DNA of 64,000 nt from Labia minor (lineage: Eukaryota > Arthropoda > Insecta > Dermaptera > Spongiphoridae): the NCBI GenBank assembly GCA_963082975.1, contig OY720350.1, positions 35,198,660 through 35,262,659 on the forward strand. Direction: 5' to 3'. The position numbers and the translations under genes were made by a program. The notes under the pieces were generated by a model. That model saw only the letters and a program-made list of their open reading frames with translations. It made no database searches and was not told the origin of the DNA. Of this stretch, positions 50,800 through 63,832 are shown piece by piece (position 1 is the stretch's first letter; each line of letters opens with the position of its first letter).

Positions 50800-53700
50800 A
50801 TCTATGATATTTCAAAAAACCTTAGAGCGGTTTAATTTCTCAAAAATATTCGAATATAAATACAACTTTTGCTAGTATAATAAGATAAGATCAGATTATT
50901 ATTATTACTAGTAAAATAAAAATGTCTGTTTGAGAATTCATTATTCCCAAAAACGGCCCAAATTTTGTTTTTAGTATGAAACAAATTTTAAAAAAATTAT
51001 GATTTTCTTAAAATTACATATTTTTTCGTCCACGAGCAAAACGTTGTTTTATAATTTTTTTTATTTTTTTAATTATTATTTTAATTAAAACTAATATTAT
51101 AACAAGATTATTATTGTTAGAGTAATGGTAATGTTAAAATTCCATAATTAAAATAAATAGAAAATTGTGGTAGTTAATAGGGCAATGAATTTTCATGTTT
51201 GGTTAAGTTCTATTTCTATTGAATTAAATGAATTTAATTTTAATATCATAAAATATTTAGATTTTTCTCTGCAATATGGTATTAAAATTTTATAACCAAA
51301 CAATTTATTTATTTATTTATTTGTTGTTATTAAATTTTAATTATTATTTGTTATATGTAAATTTTATTAACGTCTTTATTTCCACAGATGTTACAAATGT
51401 TCTATTTATTCAAAAAAATCATTAAATTTTAAAACAAACCTCTTTAACCTTCATCTCTACATTTGTCTTTGATTTTGTTGGCTTTTTGTATTTATGCTCA
51501 TTTTAGCTAGCCTTCACATTAAGGTATAATTTTAAATCTAACAATAAGTGATCTTGCTGAAGTTTGATCCCTTGGTTTCAAATTCAATGTTTTTTTTAGC
51601 CAGAAAAAAGATACAAAGTTTACAAATATAAATCCTTTAATAAAGAAAAGTTAATAGGAGTAAATACATATTTAACAAAATGTTAACAAATGTTTATAAC
51701 ATAAATTTATTTGATAATTATTTTTATTTTTTACTTATTATAAATAAATATTTACATAAAGAGTATAAAATAATATAAAATGAATTACAAAAATACAAAT
51801 TAATCTCGATCATATCTTATGAAAGAAATATAACAATTTAAATATATATTTATATAAATTATAGGAAAATGGCAATGAAAACCTATTAATCCCTTAATTA
51901 AAGAAAGAGGGAAAGAAGGGAAAATTTACCTATTTACAGAGGGAAAAGAGTTGGATGGATTAATGAATTTAAGTTAAGGGTGGAGTAAGGGAAGTGGAAA
52001 GATTAAGAGAATACATTGCTTACATTACATATTATATTACATTATTAAATTCTTACATTATTAATTTTTTGGGAAGAAGGCCTAGTCAAATCTAATTTTT
52101 TATCCACCAGTATTATGACTTAGATTTATCAAAATATATTTTTTCTAAGAAACGTAGAATTATATAAAAGTTTTATAAAAGTAATGCTCGTTATATTATT
52201 TATATTTTATTTAAATGATATAAGTATACAATATGTTTTTTCATAGGGCAAATGTCCAGATTGAAATTATAGAACCCTGTTCAAGTGTTTATATATTTCG
52301 ATATTTTGCCTTCTTTTCCTTTAGAACGATGGAATTACGTTTTGTCTCCAGTCATAAAAAAAGATAGAACCCAATGTTGTGACGTCTACGTTTCTTATCG
52401 CATTCATCCCTCTACCCCACGTTCAATCCCTTGAGGGTTGTATTTTAAACAACGGACAATTTATTCGGCAACTGCCTGAGATTATACTATGCAGACAACA
52501 TTTTCAATCCCAGAAACAATTCTTTCTGATGTTCAAAAGAAATAAAATGTTGGACAGTAATATATTGAATTCAGTTTTTCATTCGATTTCAGTGATTGAT
52601 TCAAATCAATTCGTATATTTTTCAAAGACTCGTTGAAATAACTTTTCTCTCTAAAATAAATATATAAGTATATTGATTAATAAAAAAAAATATAATAAAT
52701 AAATAAAAATTGAAAATTTGCTTAATATTTTTCACTAATTAAAATATTTGAAGGATACGGCAAACTTGAGTTCGAATTATCGAATCTCATCAAGTTCACT
52801 TACAATTAGATTTAAAATTAAATAATTAATTTCAAATAAGTAAATTAGCTAAAATAGAAATTGATCTCAAAAACCAAGAAAATTACAAAAAAAAATATTT
52901 TATAATTTTTAAATAATTGCTTATTTTATTAAACCTTTTATAATATTTGAAAGAAGATAAATTAAAATTATTAGTTAATAATTTTGACAAAAAAATTTTG
53001 ATAGTATATTAAAATAAAAATATAAAATTAAATCAATCAATATTATAAATTATAAAAATTAAATAATATTAAGTTTATTATGATAGGCAATAAATGAGAG
53101 TTTGAGATTAACTGACAATTTTGAGGGAGAGATACAATTTTATGAAAAATTTTATTAGTTTTAATAATTGTTGCATTCTGAAATTTCAACTTTAAATTAA
53201 TAAAAATAAATTCAATAATGAACGTATTGGATAAGATCAAATATATACTCGAAGAGGAAAGGGCGTGCAAGGGGGAACAAATTACAATACTAAAAATGTT
53301 AAGTAGGTAAATATTATTTTAATGATTCAATTAAGAATCTAATTTTATTTAAATTTTAACTTATTTTATCTACATTTCTATAAAATTAATTTCAATTTAT
53401 ACTGTTTTTTGGAGTATTTTTTTAAAATTAACTTTAAATTAATCCATTCAATATATCAGCTATTTTAGATTTCATTTATAAAAAAAATCTGTTATTATTT
53501 AGAAATTTATTAATTTATTCATGTTTTTAAATATATTAAGTTTTTATTTATATTCAGTGCAAATTACGCTCAGATAATTATATGCATTGTATATCGTATA
53601 CATACTTAAATATTTATATTTATTAACCTATAAAAATATAAATAGAAGTATATAATAATATTTATTTTTCCATTAAATTAAAGAATATCTAATTACACAT

Positions 53701-54739
53701 AACTGAAGAAAAAATAAATTATCTAAGTAAATAATTGATATATATTCACTAAATAAATATATTTAAAAGCAAGGCGCACGCCATCTATTGATGAGTGATT
53801 AAATTAGATTATGAGTATATTTAAAAATCTTTTTTTCTTTTATTATTATTGCAAATTTTTATTCAATATCAATTTCTACGATTATTTTTACATAAATAAT
53901 AAAAATTCTATTAATTTTTAGTCTTTTGAAATACATTTGATTAAAAATATTTTGATTTAAATTGAAACAAATTCATTCAACGAAATTAATTCGGTTATTG
54001 TTCTTTTTGTTAGCTGATAATTTATTTAATTATTTAATATGTTTTGTGTGACGTATATAGCAAATATTTATTTTTGGATCTGGGATCCAAGTGTTAACAA
54101 TAGTTACAATACACAATCCTGGTATTTCTTTTATTTACAGTTTTTCTCTTTATTCTTTCTATTATTATTTTACAATATAGAAATTGTTTCATTATTATTT
54201 TATAATTTCATAGAGATTTTATTGTTTTATGTATTAAATTTATTTAGATTAGTTAATATTTTCAACATTTTAATCATTTCAAGGAGGCGAGGAAAGGCTT
54301 TCCCTAATATTCGCTAATGTATCAAATAATTAGTCACTATTAGAATTTCACTTCGTCTATTACTTTTTCTAAGATAAAACTGTTGTCGAAAATCTGCACT
54401 TGTAAACAGTCGATTAAACAAAAGTCATAACATTGAACATTTCAAGTGTATTGAAACTTATTCAAACAAAATTCCGAGAAGATTTTTAAAGGTAGTTGAG
54501 ATATTTTAAACACATTTCTTAATTACAATAAGTACCTCTATTTTAACCATTTTTCAGGAAATATGAAACTTTGTTAGCTTTTCGATCGCCACAAATAAAC
54601 AACTAAACACAGGTCTATGAAACTTTACAGCCCACCATATACGTTGAAAAATAAAAAAAAAAAATTTTATGTTATCATTGTTAGTTTAAGAACTATCGAC
54701 CCTTGTATATATTATATTTGTCTAAATTTTTATATAAAG

Positions 54740-54770
<31 letters not shown>

Positions 54771-55926
54771 TAACGTTCCTAACCCCTGATAAAACTGTAC
54801 AATAAAATTCTAGTTAAGTTGTATTTTTCCTGGAATAACTTCTCCTTGACGATGAGTTTTCTTGTCTCCATCTATTTCTCTATTCATAGGATACTTTAAT
54901 GGTTTTCATGTTAATCGGCAATTTTACTTTATCTTGACAAATGCAAATTATAAATAAATATATACACATTCTATATATATTTAAATAAATCAAAAGATAT
55001 TTATAATAGACAGAAAAACATTTAGTGATATTTATAAATAGTTTAATATCGAAAAAAGATTATACCTTATTATCTAAATCACTAAATTAAAGTATAAACT
55101 TAAACAAGGTCAAGGTGGTTTTTGAGAAAAGAAAGAAAATAATAATACCTAAATGTTTCATAATAATTTATTCTAACTCCTTAGAAAACCCCCTAATAAT
55201 AAATATTTGAATTAATTATTTATCAATCATTCTAATAGGATAATTTCACAAATGAAAGATTATTATGAACAATATAAATAATCCAAAAAAATCTGTTCAT
55301 AAATTTTTTTATTTATACATTAAAAAAAACAGTACTCATATGACGTAATAACAAATAATTATGAATTTAAGAATTTTTAGAACTTGTATCTATGAAATAA
55401 TATTTTTATTAATTAAAATAAATTTGTATTTATAATATTAATTATATAATATTATATAAAATTCAAATAAGTTCGAAAAAAGTTCCTAATTTTATGATTT
55501 ATTTTTGTCAAGCAATTTGTTTATCTTTGTATACCATAATTATTGCTCTGCTGCATACTGACGTCAGATTTAATTTTGGTCATGTGATAAATATTTCATA
55601 TCTACTAACTTATAGAAACAATAATACTTATCATTTTGATAAATAATATTTAAAAAATAAGCTAACTTCTTTTATAAATATAAAATTATTCCATTAAATG
55701 TAGAAAAATATTAGAAAAAGTAGAAAATAAGAGATTTTTCTATTAAAGGGAATGTATCATAAATCAAATGACTTGACAATCCAAATTTATCAATACTCAT
55801 TCTTATTTTTTGAAAATTAAATTATCATTATCATATCATTTTTTGGCAAGTATCGAATTTGCCAACCTTTTTGATTTTAAATATTTTTATTTAAAAATTT
55901 ATTATATATACTACCTAATTAATAAG
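50800..55926. other. long gene-less AT-rich stretch
   Basis: About 5 kb with no protein-like frame, RNA gene or bounded repeat that I can support. Holds an AT run at 54740-54766. A less AT-rich patch near 52260-52640 has an 85-codon frame without family resemblance. Confidence 0.45.
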
Positions 55927-56343
55927 TATTTAATAATTTTTTATGTAATTTCAATATTATAAAAAATGGTAATTAATTAGGTAACTTTCAGAAAAGCAAA
56001 GAGAACTTTCAGGGGTTCGCATTTTTGAATAAAACCCCCACTTTTCATTTTTTATAATTCAACTGTATTTAATAATTTTTTATGTAATTTCAATATTATA
56101 AAAAATGGTAATTAATTAGGTAACTTTCAGAAAAGCAAAGAGAACTTTCAGGGGTTCGCATTTTTGAATAAAACCCCCACTTTTCATTTTTTATAATTCA
56201 ACTGTATTTAATAATTTTTTATGTAATTTCAATATTATAAAAAATGGTAATTAATTAGGTAACTTTCAGAAAAGCAAAGAGAACTTTCAGGGGTTCGCAT
56301 TTTTGAATAAAACCCCCACTTTTCATTTTTTATAATTCAACTC
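55927..56343. repeat. 139-bp tandem repeat, three copies, essentially identical
   Basis: The unit starting TATTTAATAATTTTTTATG begins at 55927, 56066 and 56205, a period of 139 bp, ending at 56343. No differences between copies were seen by eye. The unit includes CTTTCAGGGGTTCGCA and AACCCCCACTTTTC. Confidence 0.95.
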
Positions 56344-57485
56344 AGGGCAAGAAATAGTTTCTTCGACCTCTTTCTTGGTCTAACTGCTAAGATTTAATAA
56401 ATGGAGCCTCCTTTATGGGAGTACATTATAGCATTAATCAAGACGAGTTGCTTGGCTATAATTTTTCGAATTAATTATATTTAAAATTAATTTCTGTATA
56501 AGTAAATATAAGTTTAGATTTACTATACAATGGGCTTACCTATTTGCTAACATTATTTTTTGCATTTCAATTCATTAAACAAATTCGATTTTCATGATTA
56601 TGATTGTCCGATTTTCATGATTATAAATTTTCAATAATTAAAGTTTTTACGGGGTTTTATTGTTTTTGCCACCAGAAATTTCTATTTACTTCAATTGCTT
56701 TATTTGTTATTGAATTGTTTTACTTTTTGTTATATATAATCTCAAACCCCATTGTTTTATTACTTTAAATCTTTACACTTTTCATTTGGATAAATTATTA
56801 TTATATCATTGTTTCGCCGGGTCCCTACCAATTTTCCTTGACGAAATCCGATAGCTTTATCCAATCATCATTTTCCATCATATTGCATGTTTTTATTTAA
56901 AATATCACTGGCTACTGGTCGAAATTTATTCATATTAGGGTAAACGTACCAGTAGTTGACCGCCTTAAGAGAAATTTTGATAAAAAAACACTATTATTCT
57001 GTAACAAAAGTGAGAATAACAACAAAACAAGTGCTAACATATTGTATAACTACTTTTAATTATTACTATAACACAAATATTCGGGAAATGTATATTTAAA
57101 TATATCTTTTTTTAATTTTTTTCTAAACGTATTTTTTGTTCTAGTAATTGGCTATCTTAAAATCTAAAGTTTTAGTAATTAAACATCAACCTAAAATGAG
57201 TTTAAAGTAAATAATTGGAATAAAATACACTAAGCATTGGTTTTATTAATATTTTTTATAATTTCTTATAATTTATTTTATTTACAGTTCATATCGGGAA
57301 TTAGTTAACATTTCTTGTTTTGCTAATTGCTCGAGGTACCTATACTACGTTATTCCAATTGTAATCAAGGATGTCAGCAGTTTTTGGACATTTCCATAAA
57401 TCTCCTGTAATCTCCATAGATGAAATCGTGGCTTCTTGTTCAGTAAATTGTATGATTTTTTCGGGAAAGTAATCTCCCATATATT
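56344..57485. other. gene-less stretch between tandem repeat and mariner relic
   Basis: No recognised gene. Moderately AT-rich with no clear repeat boundaries. Confidence 0.4.
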
Positions 57486-58185
57486 AGGTGAGTGCAAAAG
57501 TTCGTATGGAGTTTCAATAGATGGAGTTATAAACGTCGTAGTGTTGTTATGAATAACTTCCATCTACATACTATATAACGTTGGAAAGGTAACGTCTTCA
57601 GTTTTTATTATAAATAAAATCATTTGTTTTCATACAAACTGCTTCGAGAAATATCACTTTAAAAATGAGTATCGATAAGGTGCATTTACGGCATGTTATG
57701 CTTTACGAGTTTCGGAAGAGAATAAACGTTGTCGCAGCCGTAAAGAACATTCAGGATGTTTATCAGGAACAGCATCAGCTAAACGAACTGTGGAAAAATG
57801 GTTTGCTAAATTTCACCGCAGAGTATTTAACCATAAAGACGAGCCACGCTCTCGTCGATCTTTTGGCATAGATGACGATGTTTTACTTACTTTAGTGCTC
57901 AATAATTCGCGAATTTCAACAGATTATCACTTGTTCCGATCTAAGCAAAATTATTTATATGAAAAAAACTTTGACTCTTTAAAGGCCATGAAAATCGGCG
58001 TCTCTTCGTTCTTCGAATCTAAACTGCCCAGTTTTTATTACCGGGTCTTCCGTATGCTGCCAGAACGTTGAGAAAAGATTATAGAAAACGATGGAGAATA
58101 TATCATTGATTGAATAAAGATTTTTGTTTGCTTAATCACTTGCGTGACTATTACTCACAAAAACTCCGCACGAACTTTCAACCAA
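57486..58185 (+). mobile_element. internally deleted mariner (700 bp)
   Basis: Ends share (A)AAAGTTCGTRYGGAGTTT in inverted orientation with TA at both edges (57484-57485, 58186-58187). Coding starts at ATG 57665 (MSIDKVHLRHVMLYEF). It shifts frame after about 40 codons, resumes with EKWFAKFHRRVFNHKDEPRS, and passes from NNSRIST straight into DYHLFRS, ending NDGEYIID. The catalytic core between the HTH region and DYHLF is deleted. Confidence 0.88.
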
Positions 58186-58187
58186 TA

Positions 58188-60140
58188 AAAAAACACCACG
58201 TGCAACCAGTGGAAAATGGACCACATGCAATCATTGAATTTTAGAGCCTTCTGATCCTCATCACTGACTTCAAGACAATTTTTTTATTATGTGTGATATT
58301 TTAAAACTGAAGTCAGAATATTCAGAACTATTAACACTTTCCTTACAAACTGTCTTCCTCCCTTAATTTTTTTTTCCGCTATCCAAATTTTTCGTTCATT
58401 TCTTTTTCCTTTGCTCCTCATTTTTAATCTTTTCTAATTATTCTTTCTTTATTTTATTTAAATAAATCATAAATTTAATAAAAGATATTTATTATTATAT
58501 TAATACCCATATTTAAGTAATTGACCACCCCCGGTCAATTTCTAAAAAAATAATTTGAAATTTGTTTCAGAAATGGACCATCCCCTTGATAATTGTTAAT
58601 GTTCATATTAAGAAAATATTTCAAATTGATAATTTGTAGTATCAACTATTGAATTAAACTTTTTTTTATATTTTATTAAATAAAACATAATATATTGAAA
58701 ATAAAGTAAAGCATATCCTTAATGTTTTGCTTAAGAAACTAACTTTAAAATGCAATAACGCTTACCCCTTGTTTTAAAAGATTCACAATTTGATTATAAA
58801 TGCAACGATTGGTCTCTGTTTGATTGTTAAGCAATCCGGAAGAGGCTCTTCTTGATATTTATCGATATCTCAAGCTTAATTTGAAATTAAAACATTTATT
58901 TTGTTCAAAAATCATCTATCAAATGGTCAATTACCGGCACAGTGGTCAACTACTTTACCATAATTTAATTTATTATATTATTTTATTTAATTTTATCAAC
59001 ATTTTCCCATCCATGGCTTGTCATTTGCGAGACACTTTTTCACCTGTGACTCTTATTGTTCTATTCACACATAGGATCAGTTTTTCCTAATATTTCCTTT
59101 GTTTCCATTAGTTTGTAGCCCCCGTGCGCTTTCAGGTATTTAAATTTATATATTATATAATCATAAGGGATTGAAATTAATATATGTACTAGTTATAAGA
59201 AATTTAATTCAATATATTTATACATTTTTTAAATTTTATTTTAAAATTATCTATTCACTCCAATTGCAAAAAAAATACATTTTCCCTAAGATTGGTGAAG
59301 AATTTATTGTTATCAAAACAGCTAATTTTTTTCCTTCTCTGTTCAAACATTTTAAGATATATTTTTATCTTGTTAATAACATTATTATTATTATTTTTAT
59401 TTTTATTATTATTATTAATAATAATAATAGCCTTCTTTTCTTTTTCTTTTTGTAAACCCTCTCCTCAAATTATTTATTCGCTTGCCTTTATCGAACAATG
59501 AATTATAATGGTGCGATGGTTTATTTCCCTTAACGAAACCAATTAGAATGAATATTAACATACAAACGATGAGCCTCATTAGTCTTTTTAGCGATATACA
59601 ATAAATATATACTACCACTAAAAAGTGAAATTCTGTATATATTGATTTTATTTATCTAAATTTTTTCGATACATTAAAAATATATTTAATATACGTAAAT
59701 ATATATTTTGTATTATTTAGAAGGTTTTTCTAAAATTTCAATTGAATTTTGTATTCTAAGATCCTGTATTATATTGATTCAATATTATTTTAAATAAACC
59801 TATATAAAATCTTCTAAACCTATACTCCCTCTCTCTCCCCCTTTATATATATATATATATATTTGTTCGTTTAGATTTATGTGTAAGTTTTTATTATTAT
59901 GGAAAATTATTTTCGAATTATTTTCTCGTTTAATTGTGAGATTTGAGTCTCGATGTTTCGGCACCATTTTCGAATAAATTTTTTTAGGGGGGATTTTTTG
60001 GGATTCTGGGTTTTAGTCTGTGTGACCAAGAGTCGATGTTGGGATTTTGGGTTGAATGGGTGGACGATTGAACTTACTATGTTCTGAAGCTCAGAAGAAT
60101 CCTTGGCACTAACACTACCACTGACACACGTCTGCTTCTG
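58188..60140. other. gene-less stretch with low-complexity AT tracts
   Basis: No supported gene. Frames around 59170-59620 run through TTATTATTATT low-complexity sequence and are not credible. A GC-richer block starts near 59950. Confidence 0.45.
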
Positions 60141-60173
60141 ACGACAGCCCGAGGCCAACTCTCGGGCTGTCGT
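60141..60173. repeat. perfect 13-bp-stem GC-rich hairpin
   Basis: ACGACAGCCCGAG (60141-60153) and CTCGGGCTGTCGT (60161-60173) are exact reverse complements around a 7-nt loop, in a GC-richer island at about 59950-60190. No T-run follows on either side, and no protein was recognised in the island. Confidence 0.85.
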
Positions 60174-60255
60174 TAACGTGAAAATAACCCGGAAATAATT
60201 TTTCATAATATATATATATAGTATATATATTATTAATAATGTATAGATTTAAATA

Positions 60256-61144
60256 CAGTGGTGCCTCACACAACGAACTTAATTCGTTCCAGGAGCAAGT
60301 TCGTTATGCGAAGAGTTCGTTATGTGAAACGCGTTTTCCCATAACAATACATGTGAAAAAAAATAATTCGTTCTGTAGCATAAAATATGCTAAGATGACA
60401 TAATAAAAGATAAAATTTTTTTACTATTTTTATTTAGATACATATTTAGAAACATAATTAAATCTAAAAAACCACCCCCTGCTGGCTTTGAATTCTTCAT
60501 CATTATCTTGATTGCTGCTACTTCCAGGGACGTTTTTCTTTAGATCGTCATAAATTCTCTTGGCTTTGTGACAGATAATATCTTGGGTTGTTACGTCACC
60601 TTTCACCTGCCTGTCCTTAATCCAAATCGCTAATAGCCTCTCCATTTCCTCGTGGATTGAAGACTTATGTTTTTCATGAAATAATTTTGATACTCCTTTG
60701 GCTACTTTGGCTGATTTGATTGCATTCTTATTTGTCAAAATGGTGTAAATAGTTGTCTTGCTGAGGCCAAACTCTTTGACGAGGTCACACTGTTTTACCC
60801 CAGATTCACTCCTTCTAATTATTTCCTGTTTTATTTCAACAGAAATCACCTTCCTGCTTTTTTTCGAAGCCATGATATAAAAAAAATATTGAATGATAGT
60901 GATAATTGAATATGGTAATGAAGAACGATTGCCGCGATACGTTTTTAAGTTAAGTGCAGTGACTATAATGATTGCCTGCAGTGCCTGCGCAAGGGGATGC
61001 AATACAACGGCAGCGATCGTGGAAGCTCGGGCGAGTTCGTTGTGTGAAACGATGTTCGTTGTATGAATCATGAAATTTAGTTTATTATGGTTCGTTGTGT
61101 GCAGCGTTCGCTGTGCGAGGCGTTCGTTATGCGAGGCACCACTG
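60256..61144 (-). mobile_element. Tigger/pogo-like element (889 bp), transposase truncated
   Basis: Ends CAGTGGTGCCTC (60256) and GAGGCACCACTG (ending 61144) are perfect inverted repeats flanked by TA on both sides (60254-60255, 61145-61146). Both ends carry many AACGAAC/GTTCGT words. The element codes on the minus strand for only the DNA-binding half of a CENP-B-type transposase; the DDE domain is missing. Confidence 0.92.
60430..60873 (-). CDS. Tigger-type DNA-binding protein, 147 aa, no DDE domain
   Basis: The ATG at 60873 begins MASKKSRKVISVEIKQEIIR, then SGVKQCDLVKEFGLSKTTIYTIL, a CENP-B N-terminal (pipsqueak-like) helix-turn-helix at about residues 1-60. A second Tc5/CENP-B type HTH spans about 65-140 (EEMERLLAIWIKDRQ, then GWFFRFNYVSKY). 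The frame is uninterrupted to a stop near the element end. The catalytic DDE domain of full-length relatives (about 450-550 aa) is absent, removed by the internal deletion. The product, if made, could bind the element ends without cutting them. Confidence 0.85.
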   Translation of the reverse strand: MASKKSRKVISVEIKQEIIRRSESGVKQCDLVKEFGLSKTTIYTILTNKNAIKSAKVAKGVSKLFHEKHKSSIHEEMERLLAIWIKDRQVKGDVTTQDIICHKAKRIYDDLKKNVPGSSSNQDNDEEFKASRGWFFRFNYVSKYVSK

Positions 61145-61146
61145 TA

Positions 61147-63319
61147 CATATATATTTATAAAAAATTATATAAATGTCAATAAAAATAATATTCAATTTT
61201 TAACTTTTTTTAAATTATTCATATTTTTCTCTTAAACAACGCCAGATAACGAACTGTTTATGATGATCATCCACTTTGGAAGATAAGAAAAATCATTCTA
61301 CAAAAAGGTATAAAAAATATTCAACTGTTGAAATGAATATATAACTTTTGAAGGAAAATATATTGATGAATAAAGTTAACCCTAAAAAGTGTTATTTTAT
61401 TAGTTTTTGGACAAATGTAATGATAAATATAAATTAATTTAACACAAAATACATTGGAATTCATGAAGAATACTTCTAAACTTTTCTTTTTTCTTTGGCT
61501 TATATAGTCTACTTGATCCTTCTGTGCGACAGATCATTTATATATGCCACACCTCCCTCCACAATGTTTTTTAAATCCCCCTACAAAATGCTTAAATCAA
61601 TTTTTCAATCATTTTCTCTGATCTCATCTTTTCTTTTGGTGTAGTGTGTTCTTTGATTCCATCTGGGCTTTCTGAAGTTCATGATTGGTTGACTCCATGT
61701 CGATAAATGCTAGTTTGAGATGATCTATTGAAAGATAAATTAAAGAATTTATTTTCCTCTAATCGGGATGACTGCACTTGTTATCAAGTTGTAAAACTTC
61801 GAATAGATTTATATATGGAGTCTGATAAGAGGTTTGCACATTGTAATGTGTAAACGTATCTAAATTTTTAAAAATGAAAACGTTGGCTTTTCCATTTGTT
61901 GATCTTATCTTGTTCATGATTTCTCGGATTTATTTTCTAATACCTAATAAGTACTTATTAATATCCAACTAAAACTAAACTAAAAATATAAAGGATTGAT
62001 AATGTTAATTTGTAAAAATTATAAATTAATTGATTTAGTCGTTTGCTCTTTGTTGATTTTGCCATAACTACGATAATACTTCTTTTTTAGATCATAAATT
62101 TGTTCCTCCCTTAAAAGAAACTTGTAAATTACCAAGAATCTTACTCCAGTCCAATACATTCGTTCAAATCATTGTAATTTCAAGTTTAAGTACCTAAAAG
62201 TGAATCCTTAAAAATTTAAAAATCGATTATAAATATTCGCTAACAAGTGTAAGTATACGAGACGTAATTTAATTATTATAATTTTAATATTTTTTCTGAT
62301 TTATTCATAGTTTATTTTCTAGTTTTTAGTAATTAGGGTGATCAATTTTCTTGGTATGCTTGCCAATAAATAGCAAATTTTTTTATAATATCCTTGTATT
62401 CAACTCATATTTCCTGCAGAACTAAGAGAATTACTTCTGCCTAGCAAGATTCTAGGTGGTTTTGAAAGTATATAATAATTATTATTACTAAATACGAAAA
62501 CTGATTAAAATGAGCTTAGATCCAGATGTACAATAATATTTAAATAATAATAATTATTATTAACGAGTTAAGACATAATATGCTCAGCTGAAATATATTT
62601 TCTTCGGTTATAAAATTTAAATACGGGTAAGTTAAATATATTATAAAGATCTATACTATATATTTATACTCAAGTGAAACTAAAATAAAAAGGGAATTTT
62701 ATTTCCTAGAAATCAACGAGGATAAACGGATTAATGTAGCATTCATTTATTTATTGAATAAATGATTGGTGTAGGATAATCTAAAGTGTATTCCGTATAC
62801 AAATACAAATACAAAGGGAATTATTTAATAAAATTCAAATTTAAAATTTATACATCTATGATGGTTGATCGGGGTGAAAGGTTTATGAGTTTGGAAGTTG
62901 AATGAATGAGAGTGAACCAGATGAGCTTTGGCAGGTCAACTTTAATACTATTCAGTTATCCCCCCTTTGGCACCCAACTGAATGAAACCTGGGCGGAGCT
63001 GGAGCGCACCAAGTCACTGAAAATTACTGACCCGATTGTGATCTGACGCGATCATTAGCCGACCTAGCCAACCACACAACTTTCATTTATATATACTATC
63101 TAATCATATATATATATACTTACAATATTATAGTTATATATTATATATCATTATTATAATATTATATGAAATCAAACTACGGTATTAATCGTAAGAATTA
63201 ACATTATAAAGTTAAATATTAATATACTAGGAGTAATACCTAATAAAAAAAATGGATTTAATTTGCAATAATTTAACTTCACTTGGCTAGTAAATTAAAT
63301 CCAAAACTATTATAAAAAA
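61147..63319. other. gene-less stretch
   Basis: No supported gene. A GC-richer patch at about 62940-63070 has no coding signature. The rest is AT-rich. Confidence 0.45.
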
Positions 63320-63832
63320 AAAACAGATATGGATATAACATAAATATTTTTTATTTGATTTTATTTATAATATATAAGAGCTGGCTGTGACGTCATATAA
63401 TTTTAAATTAAGAAAAAACTAATGAAGATGATTTTCCCGAGGATAAAACCAATACAAAGTGCATGATTTGTGGAGATATGTAAAAAAATCTCCTCATGTG
63501 AAATTTGTTGTGAAAATAACCCTTCCCTTCCTATCGTCGATCGGTAATACTACCACTTTCGGTTTCTGATATACACCAAAGGTTGATCAATTCATCATAC
63601 TGATGCATTAAATAAACATACCAAATTTCATCAAAATCCATTGAGCCGTTCAAGCTGTACATATCTATACGGACACACAGCGAACGAACGGACAGACATC
63701 TTGCTAAAAATACTTTTTTCGGTTAAGAAAATGCATGATGGAGATATGTAAAAATCTCGACGTGAGCAATTTGGTGTGAAAACAATACCTACCTTACTAT
63801 CGTCGGTCGGTAAAAAGTTTAACAAATAATAG
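63320..63832 (-). repeat. dispersed repeat family B, inverted copy
   Basis: Reverse complement of the repeat at 50146-50610, with the same order of words: ACAGATATGGAT, GCATGATTTGTGGAGATATG, GAGCCGTTCAAGCTGTACAT, then CGTCGGTCGGTAA. Internal rearrangement is visible, with the GGAGATATGTAAAAA segment occurring twice. Confidence 0.8.

Noticed and set aside
52379-52636. An 85-codon plus-strand frame
   Set aside because: No domain, no splice context and no neighbouring coding signal; composition is only slightly better than background.
59171-59618. Overlapping frames on both strands
   Set aside because: They run through TTATTATTATT low-complexity sequence and consist mostly of Ile, Phe and Leu; no start context or family resemblance.
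60874-61149. Upstream extension of the Tigger protein frame
   Set aside because: It reads through the terminal inverted repeat with its GTTCGT words; the family start is the MASKKSRK Met at 60873.
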